Origin: Siculibacillus sp.
Lineage (GTDB): Bacteria; Pseudomonadota; Alphaproteobacteria; Rhizobiales; Ancalomicrobiaceae
Length of the DNA: 53,919 bases
Reading direction: 5' to 3'
Assembly: GCA_030247555.1 (NCBI GenBank)
Contig: JAOTSD010000024.1
Span: forward strand, 1-53,919
Positions 17,945-27,347 of the stretch are shown piece after piece (position 1 is the first letter of the stretch; each line of letters begins with the position of its first letter). The notes under the pieces were generated by a model. That model searched no databases and had not been told where the DNA came from. It saw nothing but the letters and a program-made list of their open reading frames with translations. Both the position numbers and the translations under genes were made by a program.

Positions 17945-17962
17945 ATGACGACACCGTGGCAG
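17945..17962 (-). promoter_or_regulatory. Pho-box-like repeat upstream of phnG
   Basis: Read on the minus strand, CTGCCAC, four bases, TCGTCAT matches the PhoB direct repeat CTGTCAT-N4-CTGTCAT at 11 of 14 positions, counting the allowed final C. It lies just upstream of the TATAAT; the five-base gap is shorter than the usual ten or so, which lowers confidence. Confidence 0.4.
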
Positions 17963-18008
17963 GATCGATGTCCGACTCGCAAGACGAGCCCGTGACGGGG
18001 AGAGGGAA

Positions 18009-18725
18009 ATGCTGGCACGCGGCAAAGGCATCGCCATGTGGCGGCAGGTGGCGGAGATCCTCGAGGCCGGAATGGTCGACGGCACCTGGACGACCGGCGC
18101 CCGATTGCCGACCGAGGCGGAACTGGCGCTGCGTTTCGGCGTCAATCGCCACACGGTACGGCAGGCTCTGCGCGATCTTTCCGAACGCGGCCTCGTGCGG
18201 GCTCAACAGGGTTCGGGCACCTATGTCGAGCGCCCGCCGCTCACCTATCCGATCGGCACGCGGACCCGCTTCTCCGACATCGTCGTCGCCCAAGCGCGCG
18301 AGCCCTCCGGCGAGCTCCTCGCCGAGGCGATCGAGCCGGCCTCGCCGCTGGTGGCCGAGGCGCTGCGCCTCGCACCGGGCACGCCGGTGATTCGACTCGA
18401 GACCACCCGTCGCGCCGACGGGGTGCCGATCTCCTGGGCGGTCTCGGCATTTCCGGCCGACCGCTTCCCCGACATCGCCCGCGTCTATCGCGAGACGGCG
18501 TCCTTCACCGCCGCCTTCCGCGCCGCCGGGGTCGCCGACTACGTGCGCTCCGAGACCCGCATCGGTGCCCGCATCGCCGACGCGATCGACGCCGAACGGC
18601 TGGAGATCGCCGTCGGCCGCCCGGTGATCGAGATCGACTGCGTCAATGCCGACCTCGACGGCCGGCCGATCCAATGGGCGCGCGCCCGCTTCGCCGGCGA
18701 ACGCGTGCGGGTGACGGTGACCTGA
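18009..18725 (+). CDS. phnF: Phosphonate operon transcriptional regulator PhnF (GntR/HutC family)
   Basis: This 238-residue protein has an N-terminal winged helix-turn-helix (PTEAELALRFGVNRHTVRQALRDL, residues 34-57) and a C-terminal UTRA ligand-binding domain (from about residue 90). The order and length match PhnF of C-P lyase loci. It is divergent from phnG and shares its 165-bp promoter region; the palindrome at 17917-17940 is the probable operator. It is probably a repressor relieved by phosphate starvation or a pathway intermediate. Its 3' end converges on phnE with 58 bases between the stops. Confidence 0.93.
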   Translation: MLARGKGIAMWRQVAEILEAGMVDGTWTTGARLPTEAELALRFGVNRHTVRQALRDLSERGLVRAQQGSGTYVERPPLTYPIGTRTRFSDIVVAQAREPSGELLAEAIEPASPLVAEALRLAPGTPVIRLETTRRADGVPISWAVSAFPADRFPDIARVYRETASFTAAFRAAGVADYVRSETRIGARIADAIDAERLEIAVGRPVIEIDCVNADLDGRPIQWARARFAGERVRVTVT

Positions 18726-18783
18726 GCACGCGGGCCGCACGTGGACCCGGGGCGGGGCGGCGAACCCCGATCGCGGCGCGAAC

Positions 18784-19713
18784 TCAGGTCTCGATCCGCC
18801 GCTCGCCGATGACGGCGAAGCGGATGCGGCTCGAGATCTGGTCGATCACGGCGACGGTGACGAGGATCATCAGCACCAGGAGCGACACCTGCTGCCATTC
18901 GAGGGTGCGGATCGCCTCTGTCAGGTACATGCCGATGCCGCCGGCGCCGACGATGCCGATGATGGTCGCCGAGCGGGTGTTGCTCTCGAAATAGTAGAGC
19001 ACCTGACCGGCGAAGACCGGCAGCACCTGCGGCAGGATGCCGAAGCGGATCCGGGCGAGTTGCGAACCGCCGGTCGAGGCGACGCCTTCCACCGGCTTGC
19101 CGTCGACCGCCTCGACCGCTTCCGAGAACAGCTTGCCGAAGGAGCCGAAGTCCGAGCTCATGATGGCGAGGATGCCGGCGAAGGGGCCGAGACCGACGAC
19201 GTTGATCCAGATCAGCGCCCAGATCAGGGTGTCGACGCCGCGGATGGTGTCGAGGCCGCGACGGGTGAAGAAGTGCAGGACGCGTTGCGTCATCACGTTC
19301 TTCGCCGCGAGGAAGCCGAAGGGGAAGGCGAGCACCGCCGCGGTGAAGGTGCCGAGGAGAGAGATCGCCACGGTCTCGCCGAGCGAATGGAGGAAGAGCC
19401 AGAACCGCGCCCAGGTCCCCGACGACGGCGGCACCATCAGGGTTAGGAAGTGGGCGAGTTGGCCGATCCCCGCGCCGATGCGGGCGAAGGAGAAGTCGAG
19501 CCGCCACAGGGCGAAGACCAGAAGGCCGAAGAGGCCGAGAACCACCGCGACGGTGATCGCCCGGTTCGTCGGCGAACCGGCGAAGACGGCAGGGTGGCGC
19601 TTCTCGAGCTCCCGCCGGTTCTCGCGCGCCCAGGGCCCCAGCGCGCTGCGCACCTTGCGGGTGGTCGACATCGGACCGTCGGGACCGCCCGACATCTGGA
19701 CGAGGACGCTCAT
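18784..19713 (-). CDS. phnE: Phosphonate ABC transporter permease PhnE (second)
   Basis: This 309-residue permease has a cytoplasmic N-terminal tail of about 50 residues, then six or so spans. It carries the PhnE blocks RGVDTLIWALIWI, KLFSEAVEAVDGKPVEGV and the coupling region FGILPQVLPVFAGQVLYYFE followed by GIVGAGGIGM. With the first PhnE it forms the phosphonate channel energised by PhnC. Its start overlaps the stop of the first phnE by four bases. It is the last gene of phnCDEE and converges on phnF. Confidence 0.92.
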   Translation of the reverse strand: MSVLVQMSGGPDGPMSTTRKVRSALGPWARENRRELEKRHPAVFAGSPTNRAITVAVVLGLFGLLVFALWRLDFSFARIGAGIGQLAHFLTLMVPPSSGTWARFWLFLHSLGETVAISLLGTFTAAVLAFPFGFLAAKNVMTQRVLHFFTRRGLDTIRGVDTLIWALIWINVVGLGPFAGILAIMSSDFGSFGKLFSEAVEAVDGKPVEGVASTGGSQLARIRFGILPQVLPVFAGQVLYYFESNTRSATIIGIVGAGGIGMYLTEAIRTLEWQQVSLLVLMILVTVAVIDQISSRIRFAVIGERRIET

Positions 19714-20606
19714 GTGCGGGCCTCCCGGCCGATCAGACGGTGGCGCAGACGTTCGGTCAGAAGGTCGATCACCATCACCGTGGCGATGATCAGCACCAGG
19801 ATGGCCGAGACGTCGGCGTAATAGAACTTGCGGATCGCCTCGATCAGGTCCTGGCCGATGCCGCCGGCGCCGACGAAGCCCATGACGGAGGCGCCGCGCA
19901 CGTTGATCTCGAAGCGCAGCAGCGTGTAGCTGGCGAAGTTCGACAAGACCTGCGGCACGGCGGCGAAGCGCACCGTCTGCCACCACGATCCGCCCGCGGC
20001 GGTGGCGCCCTCGACCGGCTTCATGTCGATGTTCTCGACCACCTCGGAGAACATCTTGCCGAGCGCACCGGTGGTGTGGATGGCGATGGCCAACACGCCG
20101 GGCATGGCGCCGAGGCCGAAGGCGATGACGAAGATCAGCGCGAAGACCAGTTCCGGCACGGTGCGGCAGAATTCGAGGAAGCGCTTCACCGTGGCTCGCA
20201 GCCACGGATGGCGACCGAGGTTGCGCGCCGCCATGAAGCAGAGAACGAAGGCGGCCACCGCGCCCATCGCCGTGCCGGCATAGGCAATCAGCAACGTCTC
20301 GAAGATGAGCTTGCCCCAGTGGACGAGACCCCACATCCACTCGCCCGGCGCAGTCAGCACGAAGCGGCCGACGTTGTCGCCGCCGTCGAAGGTGAAGATG
20401 CGGACGACGTAGTCGCCGACCGTGCCGATGCGGCCGATCATGCGCGCGAGATCGACCTCGGCGAAGCGACCGGCGACGATCACGACGACGGCGAGGATCG
20501 CGGCGGCGGCGAGAGTCTTCAGGCGGGCGGTGCGCATCGCCTCGGCATAGGAGCCGAGGAGCGGCGCCAGACGATCGTCGGGCAAGCGGGGCAGAGAAGT
20601 CGGCAT
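19710..20606 (-). CDS. phnE: Phosphonate ABC transporter permease PhnE (first)
   Basis: This 298-residue permease contains RTVPELVFALIFVIAFGLG, KMFSEVVENIDMKPVEG and RFEINVRGASVMGFVGAGGIG, all PhnE signatures. I use the ATG at 20606; the frame stays open to 20693, but that would run through the stem-loop after phnD and add a non-family tail. Alphaproteobacteria commonly encode two tandem PhnE proteins forming a heterodimer, as here. Confidence 0.92.
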   Translation of the reverse strand: MPTSLPRLPDDRLAPLLGSYAEAMRTARLKTLAAAAILAVVVIVAGRFAEVDLARMIGRIGTVGDYVVRIFTFDGGDNVGRFVLTAPGEWMWGLVHWGKLIFETLLIAYAGTAMGAVAAFVLCFMAARNLGRHPWLRATVKRFLEFCRTVPELVFALIFVIAFGLGAMPGVLAIAIHTTGALGKMFSEVVENIDMKPVEGATAAGGSWWQTVRFAAVPQVLSNFASYTLLRFEINVRGASVMGFVGAGGIGQDLIEAIRKFYYADVSAILVLIIATVMVIDLLTERLRHRLIGREART

Positions 20607-20657
20607 CGGGTCCCCGAATATCGGCCGAAGACGGCTAGGAAACGGCAGGACGTGAAA

Positions 20658-20685
20658 CGACCCGCCGGTGGGAACCGGCGGGTCG
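20658..20685 (-). terminator. Perfect stem-loop between phnD and phnE
   Basis: CGACCCGCCGG (20658-20668) and CCGGCGGGTCG (20675-20685) form an 11-bp perfect stem with a 6-nt loop, 12 bases after the phnD stop. Read on the minus strand it is followed by TTTC. It is probably a partial terminator or 3' stabiliser that raises PhnD over the membrane subunits. Confidence 0.75.
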
Positions 20686-20697
20686 CGGATCACGAGA

Positions 20698-21612
20698 TCA
20701 GGACGCCTTCTTCTTGCGCAGGTCGTCGACGAACTTGTTGAGTTCGATGATCGGCTTGTAGGCGTCGTGGGTGATCGGCTCCCACGGCTTGGCCTTGCCG
20801 TCAGTCATCTTCTTGAAGCCTTCCGGATCCTTGGTCGGATAGGCGAGGATGGCTTCGGCGATCTTCTTCTTAAGATCGGCCGGCATGTCGGAGAGGACGG
20901 CGATCGGCGAGTTCACGATCTGGTCGGACTTGAAGATGATCCGGTAGTCCGAGTACTTGGCCATGCCCTTGCGCTCCATGCGCTTCAGCATCGACTCGTT
21001 CTCGTCGTTCCACCAGTTGGCGACGACGTCGACGGTACCCTGGCCGAGCGCGATGACGGCGTTCTCATGGGAACCGGTGTAGACCACCTTGGAGAAGAAG
21101 CTCTCCGGCTCGATGCCCATCTTGGCCAACGAGAAGCGCGGCACGTTGTTGCCGGAGGTCGAGTTGGGGTCGACGAGGCCGAGGTTCTTGCCCTTGAGGT
21201 CCTCGACCTTCTGATAGGGGCTGTCCTTCTTCACGTAGAAGACCGAGTAGTAGCCCTTGGTGCCGTCCTCGTTCACTTCGATGGTGATCGGCTCGATCTT
21301 GGCGCCGACCATGACGGCGCGGGCATAGGACGCCGGGCCGTAGTTGGCGATGTGGATCTGGCCGGAGCGCTGGCCCTCGATCACCGCGGCATAGTCCTGG
21401 GCGATGCGCAGCGTCACCTTGGTGCCGAGTTCCTTGGACAGGTACTCCATCAGCGGGCCCAAGCGGTCCATGGTGCCCGAGGCGTTCTCGTCCGGCACCT
21501 TGCCGAAGACGATCTCGGGATACTTGGCCTTCCAGTCCTGCGCCATGGCGCCGGTGGCGGAGAGCGCGACGGCGCCGGCGACGAGGCCGAGCACGGAACG
21601 ACGGTCGATCAT
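20698..21612 (-). CDS. phnD: Phosphonate ABC transporter substrate-binding protein PhnD
   Basis: This 304-residue periplasmic binding protein has a signal peptide of about 24 residues (twin-arginine-like DRRSVLG start, AMA cleavage). The mature part carries the PhnD pattern: IVFGKVPDENASG, then HIANYGPASYARA, LVDPNSTSGNNVPRF, YTGSHENAVIALGQGTVDVVANWW. It captures phosphonates in the periplasm for PhnEE/PhnC. The ATG at 21612 has GAGGAG upstream. The DPNSTSGN and SHENA segments are the expected phosphonate-oxygen contacts from known PhnD structures. Confidence 0.95.
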   Translation of the reverse strand: MIDRRSVLGLVAGAVALSATGAMAQDWKAKYPEIVFGKVPDENASGTMDRLGPLMEYLSKELGTKVTLRIAQDYAAVIEGQRSGQIHIANYGPASYARAVMVGAKIEPITIEVNEDGTKGYYSVFYVKKDSPYQKVEDLKGKNLGLVDPNSTSGNNVPRFSLAKMGIEPESFFSKVVYTGSHENAVIALGQGTVDVVANWWNDENESMLKRMERKGMAKYSDYRIIFKSDQIVNSPIAVLSDMPADLKKKIAEAILAYPTKDPEGFKKMTDGKAKPWEPITHDAYKPIIELNKFVDDLRKKKAS

Positions 21613-21682
21613 GGGGATTGCTCCTCTCGAGAGTGTCCGGGCGGCGGCCTGCCGCACGGGACGGATTTGGTGCGGGCGATGC

Positions 21683-22510
21683 TCAGACCGGCTCGCGGGC
21701 GCGCTCGGCGTCCCAAGCGGCGCGGATCTCGTCCGGCGTCGGGTCGCCCGCCGCCGGGATCTCGATGACGTCGGCCGCCTCGAGTCCGTAGAGGTCGGTG
21801 ACCACCGCGTCGGTGAGGCCGCGAGGGGCACCGTCGAAGACGATCTTGCCGGCCTTCATACCGATCAGTCGGTCGCAATAGCGCTTGGCCAGATCGATCG
21901 AATGGAGATTGGTCAGCACGGTGATGCCGAAGTCGCGGTTCACCCGGAGCAGCGCGTCCATCACCACCTTGGTGTTGCGCGGGTCGAGCGAGGCGATCGG
22001 CTCGTCGGCGAGGATGACGCGCGGCTCCTGGACGAGCGCCCGGGCGATGGCGACGCGCTGCTGCTGGCCGCCGGAGAGACTGCCGGCCCTGTTGGCGGCG
22101 AGGTTGGCGATGTCGAAGAGTTCGAGGGCGGAGAGCGCGATCGCCTTGTCGTCGGCCGTCCAGAGTTTCAGGAGCGAGCGCCATTCCGGCATGTGGTCGA
22201 GCCGGCCCATCATGACGTTGGTGAGCACATCGAGGCGATCGACCAGGGCGAACTGCTGGAACACCATGGCGCAATCGCGTCGCCAATGGCGCAGGCTGGC
22301 GCCCTTCAGCGCCGTGATCTCGCGGCTCTCGTAGACGATGCGCCCCTCGCTCGGCTCGACGAGGCGGTCGATCATCCGCAGGAGCGTCGACTTGCCGGCG
22401 CCGGAGCGGCCGATGACGCCGACCATCTGCCCGGTCGGAATCTCGAGATCGACGGAGTCGACCGCGACGAAGTCGCCGAACCGGCGCGTCAGACGCTCGA
22501 TCGTGAGCAT
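21683..22510 (-). CDS. phnC: Phosphonate ABC transporter ATP-binding protein PhnC
   Basis: This 275-residue ABC ATPase has Walker A GRSGAGKS (34-41), signature LSGGQQQR, Walker [14 protein letters not shown] (the PhnC-typical ASLDP) and switch [10 protein letters not shown]. It opens the phnCDEE operon, with AAGGAG five bases before the ATG. A C-terminal extension (about 245-275) follows the usual GLEA-type end. Upstream lies a three-repeat Pho-box-like element at 22615-22643. Confidence 0.95.
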   Translation of the reverse strand: MLTIERLTRRFGDFVAVDSVDLEIPTGQMVGVIGRSGAGKSTLLRMIDRLVEPSEGRIVYESREITALKGASLRHWRRDCAMVFQQFALVDRLDVLTNVMMGRLDHMPEWRSLLKLWTADDKAIALSALELFDIANLAANRAGSLSGGQQQRVAIARALVQEPRVILADEPIASLDPRNTKVVMDALLRVNRDFGITVLTNLHSIDLAKRYCDRLIGMKAGKIVFDGAPRGLTDAVVTDLYGLEAADVIEIPAAGDPTPDEIRAAWDAERAREPV

Positions 22511-22614
22511 GGGATCTCCTTCCGGGGCACATTGCTGCGCCCGGTCGTCCGGCGTCGTGCCGGAGGGCCGGTGAATGTCGATGCCTCGGCTTAGAGCCCG
22601 CGCACTACGGTTTC

Positions 22615-22643
22615 GTGACGCCCGGATGTCGGGTGCGTGACGT
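22615..22643 (-). promoter_or_regulatory. Three-repeat Pho-box-like element upstream of phnC
   Basis: Read on the minus strand there are three 7-mers in exact 11-bp phase: ACGTCAC, CCGACAT and GCGTCAC, each matching the PhoB half-site CTGTCAT/C at five of seven positions. It lies about 105 bases before the phnC start and 13 bases after the stop of the upstream metal-transporter gene, where a phosphate-starvation promoter for phnCDEE is expected. Confidence 0.55.
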
Positions 22644-22655
22644 TCGCGGCCGCGA

Positions 22656-23690
22656 TCAGCGGATGATGCCGATCGATCGCAGGACCAGATAGACGCCCCC
22701 CGAGCCGCAGACGGCGACGAAGAACGCCCACCAGAACCCGGTGTCGGAGGCGCCGAACGGCAGGCCGTGGGTATTCATGCCGAAGAGGCCGGTGACCAGC
22801 GTCGCCGGCATGAAAAGGGCCGTCAGTACCGACAGGGTCTGGAGTTGGCGGTTCATGTGGGCGGCCGACTTCGCCGTCGCCTCTTCCTGGATGATCCGCG
22901 CGCGTTCCTGGATCGCCTCGATGTCGCGGCCGGTCGAGGCGAGGCGGAGCGCCACCCGTTCCGTCATGGCGAAGACGTCCTCCGGCAGTTCACGCTCCGG
23001 ATTGTCGACGAGCGCGGCGAAGTGGAGCCGCAGGGCGCCGACCTGACGGGCGAGGCGCAGCGCGGTGCGGCGCAAGTGGCCGACCCGGATGTCCTCCGGT
23101 TCGACCGCGTCGTCGACGACGCGATCCTCGATCACTTCCAGTTGTTGAGCGAGATCGCGAGTCATCAACGCGACTTGAGCGGCGAAGTGATCGAAGAGTC
23201 GCTCGAGCAGCGCTTCTCCGCTCTCGAAAGTCGCTCCCGCCCGCAACATCCGCCGCACTTCGTCGACGGACTGCAGCGCCTGCCGCCGCCCGGTGATCAG
23301 GGTGCGCCGGTGGAGCGCGAACTTCAGTCGCGCGAGGTCGTGGGTGTCGTGATCGAACTCGCGGCGGAAATCGGCGAAGACGCCCATCAGAGTGTCGTCC
23401 TCGGCGATCAGGCGGAGGTGATCGTCTGTGTCGAGCAGGAGTTCGCGGGCCGACTCGGGGAGCGGTGCCAAGTCCTCGATCCAGGCCCGGCCACGGCTGT
23501 CGGCGAGATTGAAATGGAGCCAGATCCAGGCGTCGTCCGCCGACGCCGCCTCTCCCGCCTCCCGACCGGTCAGCGCCCGCGCCGCGCCGTCGGCGTCGAA
23601 CCGGTAGGCCCAGACGAGTCCGGGCAGACCGTCGTCGGCCTCGCGGACGACGATCGAGTTTTCGCGTGCGGGATCGGCGGGGTCGGCCAT
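22656..23690 (-). CDS. CorA/ZntB-family divalent metal transporter
   Basis: This 344-residue protein has a long cytoplasmic N-terminal domain with a coiled-coil-rich helix (about 150-285). The C-terminus holds two membrane helices; the first ends in the diagnostic GMN motif ([10 protein letters not shown], around residue 304). The GMN-x-x-G-x-P form and the length suit ZntB-like members better than classical CorA, so zinc or magnesium are both possible. It would be a homopentamer in the inner membrane. It lies 184 bases after the dehydratase gene and directly before the phnC promoter; a link to phosphonate uptake is possible but not evident. Confidence 0.85.
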   Translation of the reverse strand: MADPADPARENSIVVREADDGLPGLVWAYRFDADGAARALTGREAGEAASADDAWIWLHFNLADSRGRAWIEDLAPLPESARELLLDTDDHLRLIAEDDTLMGVFADFRREFDHDTHDLARLKFALHRRTLITGRRQALQSVDEVRRMLRAGATFESGEALLERLFDHFAAQVALMTRDLAQQLEVIEDRVVDDAVEPEDIRVGHLRRTALRLARQVGALRLHFAALVDNPERELPEDVFAMTERVALRLASTGRDIEAIQERARIIQEEATAKSAAHMNRQLQTLSVLTALFMPATLVTGLFGMNTHGLPFGASDTGFWWAFFVAVCGSGGVYLVLRSIGIIR

Positions 23691-23874
23691 GGTCGGTACT
23701 CGTCGGTGTCGGGAAGGCCACGATCCGCGAAACCGGCTCGAACCCGGCCGGAAGGACCCGTCCGACCGATGTCTCGGCGGTCCGTGTGACGTTGCCGTGA
23801 ACGTCGCGTCGCGACCGGAACGTCGGCGGGTCGGACCCGAGGCGAAACCGCCCGGGAGAGGCCCGATCCGACCG

Positions 23875-26055
23875 TCAGTCCCGCCAGGGAAGGACGGCGC
23901 GGCGGTCGACCGAGAGGGGAACGACACCCTTCTCGGCCGAGGTCGTGTCGTCGATCCAAGAACAGGCGGCGACCTGCCATTTGCGCCGCTCCATCCGCGC
24001 CAGCCGCTCGGCGACGAGTGCGGCGCGTTCGGCGATGGGCGGGGCGACGACCGGCTCCAGCCGACCGGCGAGGAAGGCCGAAGCGTCGAGGAGATCGATG
24101 CGCCGCGCCCCGAGCCGGACCCACAGGAGATCGCCGGTGACGAGAGCGCCGATGCCGCCGCCCTCGTAGGCCTCCGGCGTCACGTGTCCGATGCAGGCGC
24201 CCTTGGTGACGCCGGAATAGCGGCCGTCGGTCATCAGGATCGAAGTCCGCTCGAGCGTACCGTGATGGCGCAGATGGGCCGAGGGCGCGAACATCTCCGG
24301 CATGCCGAAGGCCTTGGGCCCCTGACCGGCGATGACGAAGGCGAAGGCGAGCGTGCCCTTCACCACCATCTCGGCGAGCCCGTCGCCGACATCGCCGCCG
24401 TTCACCGCCCGCAGCCGGTCGGTCAGGGCCGGCGGCAGGTCCATCGTCCGGCACAGCGTCTCGACGAAGTCGGCCGACTGGAGCTCGCGATTGCAATCCG
24501 TCTCGTTCTCGTAGTGGCGGACGAGGAAGACACGCCCGTCGAAACGACGGTGCTGCTCGCTCGACATACCGGCGACCTTGAGAGTGCAGGACGAGAAGAA
24601 GTTCCCGCTCAGCACGTCGGTGCCGGAGATGTCGCGGATCGGCCGGGTGCGGATGACGGAGCGCTCCTCGGGCAGATCCGGCGAGACCGCGACGGGGAGC
24701 GCGGCGATGCGTTCGCGCCAGGTCCTGCCGATCACCGTCGGGGCGTCGAGATCCATCGGCACGCCGAGGTCGTCGAGCACCTTGACGATGCTGTCGAGGC
24801 CGGCGTTCTGGCCCGCCTCGTTCTGGCAGGCGAGGACGAAGGTGTCGCGGCCCTCGGTGAGCGAATGGGCGAAGATGTCGGGCACGGGATGGGCGTCGCG
24901 CACCCGCGCGTAGTCGAAGAGGGTGACGTCGAAGCCGGCGTGGCGCATCACCGCCGGCATGTGCAACATCAGGTTCGTCGAAGAACCGGTGGCGTTGTGG
25001 ACACGGATGGCGTTGGCATAGTTGGCCTTCAGGATCTCGCAGACGGCGAGTTCCGGCCGGTTGATCATGCGGAAGAGCGTGTCGACACTAGACTCCACCA
25101 GGCTCAACTCCGGCTCGGCGACGAGAAGCTCGGCGCCGCGCGGCACGAAGCCGAGGGCCGAGACCAGAGTGCGGGAGGAATTGCCGGTGCCGTTGAAGGC
25201 ACAGATGCCGCCCTTCTCGTCGCAGGTCGCCGCGGCGAGTTCGTCGAGCAGCCCGTCCGCCTCGGCGCGCGTGACGATGCCGAGGCCGACGGCCCGATTG
25301 AGCTGGCCGAGGAAGGCCTCGCCCGACGAGCATTGCAGGATGTAGCGGCAGTTCTCCTCGATGTCGGCGGCGAGTTGCGGATCGCCGGCGGCGACGGCCT
25401 TCTCTTGGATCGCGGCGAGCGCCCGCCGCGTCGCCCTGGGGATGGTGCCGCCCTTGAGCACGTGTGCGGGCACGAAGACCGCCCAAACCGGAGCGGCGCC
25501 GCGCTCGGGCTCGCGCCGAGCCCGATCGGCGGCGGCCAGCCCGGCGAGGATGCCGGTCGGGGTCTTGTCGCAGCCCGACATGACGTAGGCGGCGTGGTAG
25601 GAATGACCTTCGAAGTTGATGTTCAAGACCATGGCGGTGTGGTTGCGCGAGGCCAGCGAATAGCTCTGGCCGATGTTCGATTGCGCCGTGCCGTCGCAGA
25701 TCACCGGGATACCGAAGGTGAAGGGCACGCCGCCGTTCTGCCAGACGCGAGCGGCGGCGCGCAGCGCGTGTTCGTGATCGGCGAGATGGGCGGGATGATC
25801 GGCCGACCCCTGGATGATGCAGATCCGTGGACGGTCGGTCGCCAGCCGCTCGACGATGGTGGCGAGGGAGAAGTCACCGAGCCCGGCGAATTCGGGTTCG
25901 TCGGCGAGGAGCGTCTCGGCGCGCGCCAACAGCGCGCGCACGGTGATCGGTTCGTTCGACAGCCCTTGGATGCAGCTGCGATAGGGATTGTGGGCCTCCT
26001 CGACGAAGAGGTCGGCGAACTCCGGGTTGATCGGGCGATTGTCGAGACGGGTCAT
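23875..26055 (-). CDS. IlvD/Edd family sugar-acid dehydratase (long form)
   Basis: This 726-residue protein belongs to the IlvD/Edd dehydratases, iron-sulphur enzymes that dehydrate aldonic acids or dihydroxy acids. Likely cluster cysteines are C120 (GIPVICDG), C162 (SGCDKT) and C285 (GGICAFNGTGNS). The C-terminal blocks MTDGRYSG and GACIGHVTPEA contain the conserved active-site region. It is longer than IlvD or Edd (about 570-620), nearer the YjhG/YagF xylonate-dehydratase type but longer still. It follows the sugar ABC ATPase gene by 163 bases on the same strand, so an aldonate substrate is more likely than an isoleucine/valine intermediate. Confidence 0.85.
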   Translation of the reverse strand: MTRLDNRPINPEFADLFVEEAHNPYRSCIQGLSNEPITVRALLARAETLLADEPEFAGLGDFSLATIVERLATDRPRICIIQGSADHPAHLADHEHALRAAARVWQNGGVPFTFGIPVICDGTAQSNIGQSYSLASRNHTAMVLNINFEGHSYHAAYVMSGCDKTPTGILAGLAAADRARREPERGAAPVWAVFVPAHVLKGGTIPRATRRALAAIQEKAVAAGDPQLAADIEENCRYILQCSSGEAFLGQLNRAVGLGIVTRAEADGLLDELAAATCDEKGGICAFNGTGNSSRTLVSALGFVPRGAELLVAEPELSLVESSVDTLFRMINRPELAVCEILKANYANAIRVHNATGSSTNLMLHMPAVMRHAGFDVTLFDYARVRDAHPVPDIFAHSLTEGRDTFVLACQNEAGQNAGLDSIVKVLDDLGVPMDLDAPTVIGRTWRERIAALPVAVSPDLPEERSVIRTRPIRDISGTDVLSGNFFSSCTLKVAGMSSEQHRRFDGRVFLVRHYENETDCNRELQSADFVETLCRTMDLPPALTDRLRAVNGGDVGDGLAEMVVKGTLAFAFVIAGQGPKAFGMPEMFAPSAHLRHHGTLERTSILMTDGRYSGVTKGACIGHVTPEAYEGGGIGALVTGDLLWVRLGARRIDLLDASAFLAGRLEPVVAPPIAERAALVAERLARMERRKWQVAACSWIDDTTSAEKGVVPLSVDRRAVLPWRD

Positions 26056-26218
26056 GGGCGGAAGCCTGCTTCTCGGGCGTCACGGCCCGCGATGGACGGG
26101 GAGCGCCTGGCCCGGCGGCGGCGGCGCTTCCTGTCCTGAACTCCTTCGATGGCGTCGACGGCCGACACCGCCGGCCGGGTGCGGCACCGGGACGGCCGCG
26201 GTTCGCCGGAGACGCCGG

Positions 26219-27301
26219 TCAACTCGCGATCGAGGCGCACCTCTCGCCACTCCGCGCATCGAAGAGATGGTAGAGGAGCGGGGCGAGCCGCAAAGGGTCG
26301 CCCTGACGGACGCTCTGACGTTCGCGGAAGAGCGCGATGATCTCGGCGCCATTGGCGCTCGCCGTCACCTGAGTCTCCGATCCGGTCGGCTCGACGATGC
26401 GCGCGCCGACCTCGAAGCCCTCGTCGCCGGCGACGATCCGCAGATGTTCCGGACGAATGCCGATCACCAACGGCCGACCGGCGAGCGCGGCGACCTCGGG
26501 CGGCACGGCGAGCGGCACGAAGGTGCCGTTCTCGGCGGCGAAACCGGTGCGGGCGCCGACCTCCACGGTCCCCTTCAGCATGTTCATCGCCGGCGAGCCG
26601 ATGAACCCGGCGACGAAGAGATTGGCCGGCGTGTCGTAGAGCTCGAGCGGCCCACCGATCTGCTCGACGTTGCCCTCGCGCATCACGACGATGCGGTCGG
26701 CCATGGTCATCGCCTCGATCTGGTCGTGGGTGACGTAGATCATCGTCGTCTTCAAGCGCTGGTGGAGATCCTTGATCTCGGAGCGCATGGCGACGCGCAG
26801 CTTGGCGTCGAGGTTCGACAGCGGCTCGTCGAAGAGGAAGACGCGCGGGTCGCGCACGATCGCCCGCCCCATGGCGACGCGTTGGCGCTGTCCGCCTGAG
26901 AGCTGGCGCGGGCGGCGGTCGAGCAGGGCGGTGAGCCCGAGGATCTCGGCCGCCCGCTTCACCCGCACCTCGATCTCGGTGCGCGCGGTGCCGCGCAGCT
27001 TGAGCGAGAACGCCATGTTGCCGGCGACCGTCATGTGCGGATAGAGCGCGTAGTTCTGGAAGACCATGGCGACGTCGCGGTCGCGCGGCGGCAACTCGTT
27101 GACCACCTGATCGCCGATGCGGATCTCGCCGCCGGTGATGGTCTCGAGCCCGGCGATCATGCGCAGCAAGGTGGACTTGCCGCAGCCGGAGGGACCGACG
27201 AGCACCACGAACTCGCCGTCGTGGATCTCGACCGAGACGCCGCGCAGGATCTCCACCCGGTCGAAGGACTTCTTCACATTGACGATGTCGACGGAGGCCA
27301 T
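26219..27301 (-). CDS. Sugar ABC transporter ATP-binding protein (MalK/UgpC type)
   Basis: This 360-residue protein combines an ABC ATPase domain (Walker A GPSGCGKS near residue 38, signature LSGGQRQR, Walker [17 protein letters not shown], switch [10 protein letters not shown]) with a C-terminal OB-fold regulatory domain (from about 240). It energises the MalFG-like permeases encoded just upstream, 46 bases away. Members of this group can serve several sugar importers. The dehydratase gene follows in the same direction. Confidence 0.93.
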   Translation of the reverse strand: MASVDIVNVKKSFDRVEILRGVSVEIHDGEFVVLVGPSGCGKSTLLRMIAGLETITGGEIRIGDQVVNELPPRDRDVAMVFQNYALYPHMTVAGNMAFSLKLRGTARTEIEVRVKRAAEILGLTALLDRRPRQLSGGQRQRVAMGRAIVRDPRVFLFDEPLSNLDAKLRVAMRSEIKDLHQRLKTTMIYVTHDQIEAMTMADRIVVMREGNVEQIGGPLELYDTPANLFVAGFIGSPAMNMLKGTVEVGARTGFAAENGTFVPLAVPPEVAALAGRPLVIGIRPEHLRIVAGDEGFEVGARIVEPTGSETQVTASANGAEIIALFRERQSVRQGDPLRLAPLLYHLFDARSGERCASIAS

Positions 27302-27347
27302 GATCGCTCGCTATCCGTTTTCGTTTCCGAGAAGGCCGGTCCGGGCG

